Origin: CAUZJO01 sp963580245
Lineage (GTDB): Bacteria > Sumerlaeota > Sumerlaeia > MVZB01
Length of the DNA stretch: 18,327 bases
Assembly: GCA_963580245.1 (NCBI GenBank)
Contig: CAUZJO010000100.1
Coordinates: 1-18,327 of the forward strand
Direction: 5' to 3'
This document shows positions 1 to 5,900 of this stretch, piece after piece; the stretch's first letter is position 1; every line of letters starts with the position of its first letter. The position numbers and the translations under genes were made by a program. The notes beneath the pieces were generated by a model, which saw nothing but the letters and a program-made list of their open reading frames with translations, searched no databases and was not told where the DNA came from.

Positions 1-180
1 CGGCGCGGAGCTTTCGCCGATGTGCCCGAACTGATTCAAACCATTACCGATTATATCGACGCTCATAACAAGGACCCCCGATCCATTACTTGGACCGCCA
101 AGGCCGAGACGATTCTCGAAAAGTCCGCCGCGCCCGCGCCACACTGGATAATCTGCAATCAGCGTGAGACACTACACTAG
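1..180 (+). pseudogene. IS630-family transposase, 3' end, frameshifted
   Basis: Only the C-terminal end of the transposase lies in the window; the 5' part is off the left edge. In frame 1 the sequence reads ADVPELIQTITDYIDAHNKDP, then TWTAKAETILEK, which matches the end of the DDE domain of IS630 transposases (usually an x-x-WTA-x-x-EIL-x-K pattern followed by a basic helix). After position 123 the frame-1 reading turns into non-family residues and stops at 178-180. In the +2 frame from 123 the expected family tail appears (VRRARATLDNLQSA) with its own TGA at 165-167. A one-base deletion near 121-124 explains both. The element is therefore probably inactive. Assignment to IS630 rests on this tail only. 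Confidence 0.8.
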
Positions 181-253
181 CATCCTAATGCGCACAATAT
201 AAGACCCGCCCGACAATCTCGCGGTTTGGCCGCGCGCCACGGGGGCGACCCAA

Positions 254-298
254 TGAAAAAAACGCGGGACGGAGGACCCGATCCCCTCATCCCGCGTT
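254..298 (-). terminator. Intrinsic terminator of the 273-aa secreted-protein gene
   Basis: On the minus strand AACGCGGGA (290-298) pairs perfectly with TCCCGCGTT (261-269) across a roughly 20-nt loop. The run of seven T on the minus strand (256-262) lies at the 3' foot of the stem and overlaps its last two A-T pairs. It lies about 25 bp after the stop codon of the gene ending at 323, in the right orientation, and forms a textbook Rho-independent terminator. Confidence 0.85.
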
Positions 299-322
299 GT
301 TGGGCGCTTAGCCGGGTCCGAT

Positions 323-1144
323 TTAGTCGTACAGGCTCCAGCGCATGACCTCATTGGGCACTGGCCCCATCTCCGGGTTCTCCACGAGCGCGAAGTAGTC
401 GACCAAGAACGGGTCGTCGTTACCGTTATCGTCGGCGGGATTCAGGCCCACCATGTTGGACCCCTCCGCCATGTTGGGGATTCCCGACGGCGTCACGTCG
501 GTCCAGGCCGACGCGCTATAATTCCAGTTCTTCTCGATGCCGTTGGCGTAATAAACCGAGATCACGCCGTCCGTGCCGATCAGGAGCCCGACGCTTTGGG
601 GGACGCCGCGGACCACGTCGGTCCCGGTGTCGATGGCCGGCGTCAAATCATGATTGGCACCCGGTCCGGGATGCACAAGCAAGCTGCCGTCGGGGCCGAT
701 GACCGCCAGGCGCAGGGTGTCCCCGCCCGAGTTCTGACCCCAGTCGCCGGATTCGGCCCAACCCATCGTCATGTTGCCCCCCTCGTTGGGCCCGGCCGTA
801 AAGACAACCGTCAAGGCGTATGCAACGCCCGCCACGATGTCGTCACCGGCGCCGCACTGGCGTGAATCGATATACGAACTCCAATTGCCGTCAAACGGCA
901 TCTCTAGGTTCGTCACGCCGTCAAAAACATTGTGACAGCAACCGTTGGACTGCCAGACGCAGTCCAACGTGGTCCGGTCCCCGCCGATGGGCGAACTGTC
1001 CTCGGTTTCATTGGGCATGTCGCCCGCGGAATTCGTGAAATCATCCTCGATCAAGATGACTTCCTGAGCCTGGCCGCCCGTCGCGGCCACGCTGAACAGC
1101 AAGACTGCTAATGCAAAAATTCCTCCCAAAGCGGATCGGTTCAT
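323..1144 (-). CDS. Secreted 273-aa protein, free-standing form of the module inserted in the CotH protein
   Basis: The start is fixed by a strong Shine-Dalgarno GGAGGTGA (1151-1158 complement) about six bases before ATG 1144. Residues 1-26 form a signal peptide (basic start, hydrophobic core ALAVLLFSVA, cleavage near GQA). The mature protein is one Gly/Asn/Asp-rich domain without a known catalytic motif. It aligns with residues 531-754 of the 1806-aa protein at 2969-8389: both have EDDFTN-x-AG-x-MP (33-43), FDGVTN-x-EMP and YID-x-R (74-95), GVPQ (180-183), an EK-x(5-7)-AW-x(3)-TP stretch (204-219) and NM-x-G-x-N (230-235), then a DY-x-x-L near the end. Cysteines at 62, 69, 70 and 97 could form disulfides. 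It ends MRWSLYD, resembling the end of the giant protein. The fold is probably a beta-sandwich; function is unknown, with carbohydrate or surface binding a guess. It is a single-gene unit with its own terminator. Confidence 0.85.
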   Translation of the reverse strand: MNRSALGGIFALAVLLFSVAATGGQAQEVILIEDDFTNSAGDMPNETEDSSPIGGDRTTLDCVWQSNGCCHNVFDGVTNLEMPFDGNWSSYIDSRQCGAGDDIVAGVAYALTVVFTAGPNEGGNMTMGWAESGDWGQNSGGDTLRLAVIGPDGSLLVHPGPGANHDLTPAIDTGTDVVRGVPQSVGLLIGTDGVISVYYANGIEKNWNYSASAWTDVTPSGIPNMAEGSNMVGLNPADDNGNDDPFLVDYFALVENPEMGPVPNEVMRWSLYD

Positions 1145-1168
1145 CGTCTCACCTCCAAAAGATATCAG

Positions 1169-1189
1169 CGTCGGATGGGAAATCCGACG
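1169..1189 (-). promoter_or_regulatory. Perfect hairpin in the 5' UTR of the 273-aa gene
   Basis: CGTCGGAT (1169-1176) and ATCCGACG (1182-1189) form an uninterrupted 8-bp stem with a 5-nt loop. It sits just upstream of the Shine-Dalgarno (1151-1158) of the gene starting at 1144. It has no T-tract in the direction of the gene, so it is more likely an mRNA-stabilising or protein-binding hairpin than a terminator. Its role is inferred. Confidence 0.5.
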
Positions 1190-1601
1190 GAGAAAACGTC
1201 GCCATGTTCATGAAAACCCGGCCCAACCAAACATGAAAATCGAACATCTGACATTTCCATTAAACCCTGCCGAGTTCGCTTGTCAAGGTTTTACGGCGGC
1301 GTCCCCATTGATTCTCCGGAGGTTGTGACTCTTGGCGACGTCTTGGCGATCTTCTCGGTCCACTTTCAACCTGCCAGGTAATCCGGCACCGAAAACCGCT
1401 TGACCAGCTGCTCTGTCCTGATGTACGAACTTTACTGAGAAACGGCACGGGGCGGGAACATTGGAGTCTGTAAGCCACATCCATCGATCCGCATGTCCTG
1501 ATCGTTGCCCCCCGGCATCGCGCTGAGGGGGCTTTTACTTCTTATCGGGCCGGAGATGATGCACCTGGGGGGGGGGCTGACGCATGGCAGTCCTCCGGCC
1601 C
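1190..1601. other. Region without a recognisable gene
   Basis: About 410 bp. The part next to 1190 should hold the promoter of the minus-strand gene at 323-1144, but no convincing -35/-10 pair was seen. Two overlapping minus-strand frames (around 1260-1484) have no recognisable family and Arg/Ser-rich out-of-frame composition. An uninterrupted run of ten G lies at 1567-1576. An orphan terminator-like hairpin is listed separately. Confidence 0.5.
1507..1536 (+). terminator. Orphan terminator-like hairpin
   Basis: GCCCCC (1507-1512) pairs with GGGGGC (1527-1532), followed directly by TTTT on the plus strand. No plus-strand gene is visible upstream, so this may be left over from a deleted gene, or may simply be a GC-rich palindrome. 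Confidence 0.4.
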
Positions 1602-1793
1602 CTACTCCACCCCCTCCTCACCGTCCAACTCATGAAGAATCTCCACGATGTCGTACTGTTCAAGCACGCCCTCGATGAAGGGGTTGCCTTCCAGCGGTCG
1701 GATCGCCAGTCCCGTATTCTTGAGAATCACGCCGAACAACCGCTGAGCCCGGACCGAGTCGATCTTCAACCGCTCGATACGGGCTTTCATCAT
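1602..1793 (-). CDS. Small hypothetical protein, 63 aa, translationally coupled
   Basis: ATG at 1793 overlaps the stop of the upstream 24-aa frame in an ATGA arrangement, which is typical of coupled translation and is the reason for preferring this start over the longer frame opening at 1847. The protein is charged and helix-like (starts MMKARIERLKIDSVRAQRLF, ends EYD-type acidic residues HELDGEEGVE). Codon third positions are strongly G/C, as in a real gene, while the opposite-strand frame over the same bases has a random-looking composition. There is no signal peptide, membrane segment or recognised family. It could be a remnant of an accessory element. Function is unknown. Confidence 0.45.
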   Translation of the reverse strand: MMKARIERLKIDSVRAQRLFGVILKNTGLAIRPLEGNPFIEGVLEQYDIVEILHELDGEEGVE

Positions 1794-1864
1794 GATCGCT
1801 TGATACCCAACAGGACTAGCACGACCCAGGACGCGTAAAGCGGCCACCTTGCTTTTGAGTCCAT
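1790..1864 (-). CDS. 24-aa single-pass membrane micropeptide candidate
   Basis: Starts at ATG 1864 with AAGGGG-like Shine-Dalgarno sequence about eight bases upstream (GGAAGGGGCAGAATC before the ATG). The peptide has a charged start (MDSKARW), a hydrophobic core (YASWVVLVLLG) and a basic end (IKRS), like a tiny membrane-anchored protein. Its TGA overlaps the start of the 63-aa frame (ATGA). The same frame is open upstream to 2149 and beyond, so it could instead be the end of a longer protein. Too short to assign a family. Confidence 0.35.
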   Translation of the reverse strand: MDSKARWPLYASWVVLVLLGIKRS

Positions 1865-2251
1865 GATTCTGCCCCTTCCGGTCGTTGATTCAGGTCCGCA
1901 CGCATCCGCGCCCCTTCCATCCTTCAGCGGCAGCCGGTGACGACCTTCAAGTCCCTGCTGGGCGGTCCCGTAGGGTAACGTGCACTCCATGAGGGGGGAT
2001 ACTCCCACCAGTGCCGTCTCGTTCAGCTCAGAGCTTGAGCTGGCCCTCTGAGAAAACGGCTGTACTCGCTCAGGATCGAAGATCTCATCTTCACCCGTCC
2101 CAGAGTAGGGGTTGGCATTTTCGCCGCTCCTGAGCGTTCTGAGCGCCAAGAGAACTGTCTCCGAGGTCTGCTGGGAATCGTTTGGTGGGGCAACGGCGGA
2201 CGCGGGGTGACGATTTGCTGGGCGGTTGCGGGGGCGGTGTCGGGGAAGTGG
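1865..2251. other. Open minus-strand frame of uncertain status
   Basis: On the minus strand this stretch is open in the same frame as the 59-aa ORF that stops at 2252 (TAG) and the 24-aa end at 1790. The segment reads through Ser/Pro-rich sequence with no recognised domain. Either it is non-coding DNA that happens to be open, or one gene interrupted by an amber stop. No RNA gene or known repeat was seen. Confidence 0.3.
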
Positions 2252-2431
2252 CTATCCCTTCTTTCGAGGCGCCCGCAGCTTCTTCGTGGCGAATTCGATC
2301 AACTCTACCCACTGCCCAGCTCGTATCAGGTTAACGGCGTCGACCTCTTCGTGGGAGAGAAGGCCGTCAGGCTTCGAGTGGGATGGAAGGGGCTTGTCTG
2401 TTCCGAGGAGCCCCAAACGCTGATCCGGCAT
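2252..2431 (-). CDS. Small hypothetical protein, 59 aa
   Basis: Minus-strand frame from ATG 2431 to TAG 2252-2254. The second half looks like a folded or helical protein (HEEVDAVNLIRAGQWVELIEF, about residues 28-48) followed by a basic tail ATKKLRAPRKKG, and most codons end in G or C. No clear Shine-Dalgarno precedes the ATG, and the frame remains open upstream to about 2560, so the true start may be earlier or the piece may be a gene fragment. No family recognised. The plus-strand frames over the same bases lack these features. Confidence 0.35.
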   Translation of the reverse strand: MPDQRLGLLGTDKPLPSHSKPDGLLSHEEVDAVNLIRAGQWVELIEFATKKLRAPRKKG

Positions 2432-2556
2432 CCGACCATGGATGAGTAGGGGTCCAGGGTAGAAAACCGATTCTCGCGGCTCAGGGCGCTTTCTATTGCA
2501 GGTTTCTCGTGAATCTGGCGAGGGCTGTGGTAGGCTCGGCGGTGAGGGTACCCATC

Positions 2557-2673
2557 ATGCGCCGTCTCAGGGCCGGTCTCAGCATCACCCGCGCAGCTGT
2601 TCTGGTGCTTCTGGCTTGTGCGGCTAGGGTCGCCGTGTGTCAGGGTGAAGGCCGCATTCGACCAACATGCTGA
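2557..2673 (+). pseudogene. Signal-peptide ORF truncated at the IS256 remnant
   Basis: A 38-codon frame begins at ATG 2557 with a GAGGG-like ribosome site about eight bases upstream. It encodes a classic signal peptide: MRRLRAGLSITR, then AAVLVLLACAARVAV, then a polar CQGEGR. It ends soon afterwards, at TGA 2671, inside the sequence that in another frame encodes the IS256 transposase tail (homology from about 2652). The simplest reading is the 5' end of a secreted-protein gene cut by an insertion that later decayed. A chance ORF cannot be excluded. Confidence 0.4.
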
Positions 2674-2828
2674 AGCGCCAGATGTGCGAGCTGAAACGAC
2701 GCACGTGGGTGGTGTCGATCTTTCCGGGCGCGGCGGCTTGTGAGCGACTCTACGGGGTGCTGCTGATCGAGACCGACGAGGCGTGGCTGTGCGAGCCGCG
2801 ATGCTACGTGACGCTGGAGCGCGACTGA
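2649..2828 (+). pseudogene. IS256 (mutator) family transposase, C-terminal remnant
   Basis: The frame HSTNMLKRQM, then ELKRRTWVVSIFPGAAAC, then RLYGVLLIETDEAW, ending at TGA 2826-2828, matches the last 50-60 residues of IS256-type transposases (family pattern TTN-x-LER-x-NRE-x-RRRTRVVGIFPN, then C-x-RL, then EW). An in-frame TGA at 2646-2648 closes the frame upstream, so the catalytic part is missing. The DNA after the stop up to about 2968 is rich in nested inverted repeats, as expected near an element end. The remnant lies directly upstream of the CotH gene and may have supplied its leader. Confidence 0.75.
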
Positions 2829-2874
2829 ACGGCCCGAGCGGGCGGAGCCGCTCAAAGACGGCCAAGCAAAGGAG

Positions 2875-2968
2875 GGCTGTGGAAATGCCGCCTTATGGAC
2901 AAATCCAAAAGCTGATTTGCCCACAAGGCTTGGATAACTCGAAATGAGTTATCCACAGTTCCACAGCC
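2875..2968 (+). repeat. Nested inverted repeats immediately before the CotH start codon
   Basis: The outer arms GGCTGTGGAA (2875-2884) and TTCCACAGCC (2959-2968) are perfect complements. Inside are CAAATC/GATTTG (2900-2905 and 2914-2919) and TGGATAACTC/GAGTTATCCA (2931-2940 and 2946-2955). Together they could fold as a three-way junction whose closing stem ends at the base before ATG 2969. TTATCCACA (2949-2957) is also an exact match to the consensus DnaA box. The most economical explanation is the terminal inverted-repeat region of the IS256 remnant; a regulatory leader is the alternative. Confidence 0.6.
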
Positions 2969-5900
2969 ATGATGATGATGGTGAGAATTTGGAGCAGAAG
3001 AATTTACAGAAAACAAGTTGCACTACTGATCCTTTTTCAATGGGTTGTCCTTTTGATGTCGTTCCGTTGCGATGCCCAGGTAATCCAGGCGGAAATACCG
3101 AATTTTTCACCCGGCAGCGGTACGTTCAGCCAACCTTTCGAACTGACCATCACGGCCGGTTCACCGACCGCCCAGATCCGTTACACCCTGGACGGAGCCA
3201 AACCCACCACTCAGTCTCCGCTTTACACCGGGCCGCTGCAAATCGACATGACGACAATGGTCCGCGCGCAAACTTTTGAGACTGGCCTTGAACCAAGTCC
3301 GGTAGTCAGCCACGGTTACCTGGCCGTGGCCCCCGATGTGCAGAACTTAAACACCAACATCCCGATGGTCCTGATCAATACACTGGGTGGAACCGTCAAT
3401 GACTCCATCCTGCAGCCGGCCTTTGCGATCATTCTGGACAGGGCGGAGGACGGCCGGGTGACCACGACGAGCCCCGTGGATTTTGCCGGTCGAGTCGGTG
3501 TTAAAATCCGAGGGTCTTCCTCGGCAACGTTTCCCAAGAAAAAATACCGGATTGAAATCTGGGACGAAGATGATGAAGACCGCAACGCTTCGCTGCTCGG
3601 AATGCCGCCGGAGTCTGACTGGCAACTGAATATGTCGTACCTCGATAAAACCATGATGCGCGACTCACTCCCCCAATACTGGTACCAAAACATGGATCAG
3701 TACAGCGTGCGTAATCGATACGTCGAGGTTTTCATTGACACGGCCGCCACGGGGCAGTCGCTACCCGATGGTGATGGCAATTTCATCCTGGTGGATGACT
3801 TTGACGGTCCGCCCACCATTGGTGGCCCCAGCGGTGACTTTTGGGACGGATCCAGGGCCGGTGCTGATAGGGAGGACATCCAATTCGTCAGAGGCGGATC
3901 TGTGCCGGGATCAGGCGGCAATGGTGAGTGGGAAACCTGGCCGGCTTGTTGCGCACCGAGCGGCGGCAGCGGCACTGAGGTCAATAAAGATGGGAACGGC
4001 AATCTCACAATGCAAATGTTGTTTAACGCCGACCCGAACCTTGGAATATTTCAGAGCTACATCGATGCCCGTAACAACCCCCAAACGACCTACAACAATC
4101 ACAGCTACACGGTGATGAGCATCCTGACCCTGCCCTCAAATGGAAGCGGCGGCATGTTCTTTGGATTTAGTAACACCATCGGTGGCTACTCGAAAGGAAT
4201 CAAGATGATCGGCGGCCAAATTTTCTGGACCAACGCAACTCCGGCCAACTGGGCCAGTACCGCTGCCGACACGGATACCGGCGCAATCTATACGCCAGGG
4301 ACTGAGATTGGCGTGGCTTTCCATATCGAAACGGACGGCAGCGTGACAATCCACACATCCAGTCCGCCCAGCAAGGATGCCTTGACCGGGTGGACGCAGG
4401 TCCCGAATAATCCCTCTGCTCCTTATGTTCACGAGAGTGAGCAATTCTCGCTACATACCCTCGCGGCTTCAAATGACCTGGTCAATGACCTGTGTGTGGT
4501 GGATTACGTTGCCTGGATTGAGGACGGACCTAAGCCGGGATCACGGACCCCTGCCGGCGGCGGTATATTTATTCATGAGGATGATTTTACAAATCCTGCC
4601 GGTGAAATGCCCTTCGGCAACGATGGACAGGGCAGTGCGCTCTCGACAGGTGGTTTCTGGCAGAATTACCAGTTTGCCGATCGACTGCCTAACATCTTCG
4701 ACGGCGTGACGAACATGGAAATGCCCCGAGCGGGTGATTGGAACCAGTATATCGATACACGCCGGGTTACTGTTAACCTCGAGGTGGGCAAAAGCTACAC
4801 CTTTCTGGCGATCTTCAGTATGCCGGCCAACACCGGCACCGAATCGCTTGGCTTTGCCTCCGATCCGGCATGGAATAAAGGCAATAACTCGTCCCATCCA
4901 ACCCATCGTGTCTTCCGGCTGCATGACGGCCGGGTTTATTTCTCCAGCACAACCTTCAGTGACGCCAATAACCTGGATACTGGCATAAACTATATGACCG
5001 GCGTCCCCCAGGGACTGCAAATGCGGGTAGACGGATCGGGACAAATTCGTCTCTTCTATCAGGATGGCGGGGAAAAAGATCCCGAGCATCCCGCCTGGAT
5101 CGAGATCACTCCTGCATCGGACCCGGGCAATCTGCTTCAAATGGGTTTCGGCAACAACATGATCGGAGTCAACAACGTTGGAACGGGGGGCGGTACTTTC
5201 GGTCTCGATTACATCACGCTGATCGAACAATCAAGTAGCGGACCAACTGTAATGTCGAAATCAACAAAAGACGGGAATGCAATTTCCATGGGTGATTATC
5301 TGGGGGTTTATCACCTGATGGAAAGCTATAAACGCGACCAGAACCGTGTGAACGTGGCCAGGCTGGACAGCACCATGACCACCGAACCGGAGATTAGCGG
5401 TGGATACCTGTTCAAGTTTGACCGATTTGATCCTGCCACCGAATTCAACCTGGGTATCGAAGCCGGTACGGTTTCCAGGCTGGTTGTTTCCGATCCACAT
5501 CTTTCGGAGATGAATAACGAACAGAAAAATTGGCTGATGAATTTCATCACCGAATATGAATCCACATTGAACGGTCAGGATTTCTTTGATCCCGTGAACG
5601 GGTATGCACGCTATATTGATGTCGATTCTTTTGTTGATTTCGACATTCTCGCCCAGGTGGTTAAGAATAATGACACCTACCGTTACAGCACCTACCTGTT
5701 CAAAGATCGCAACGGTGGACTCACCATGGGTCCTCCCTGGGATCTCGATCACGGCCTGGCCCGAACCATTGCCGGATTGGATGTGGACAATCCGGCAGGA
5801 TGGTTTCAGTTCGGTCTTTACAACCGCTGGTGGATTCGCCTGCGGCAGGATCCCGATTTTATCCAGCTTTGGACCGATGATTGGGATCGATTTCGGCGTG

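Noticed and set aside
2326..2865. Long minus-strand frame (179 codons) opposite the IS256 remnant
   Set aside because: Arg/Ser/Pro-rich composition typical of an antisense shadow; the plus strand carries recognisable transposase sequence over part of it.
2949..2957. Replication origin suggested by an exact DnaA box
   Set aside because: Only one box; the sequence is part of an inverted repeat next to an IS256 tail, and there is no dnaA, parAB or AT-rich unwinding region.
3777..5286. GCAATTTC direct repeat at both ends of the CotH insertion (3777-3784 and 5279-5286), as a target duplication
   Set aside because: The spacing of 1502 bp is not a multiple of three and the copies are in different reading frames, so it does not explain an in-frame insertion; eight bases can match by chance.
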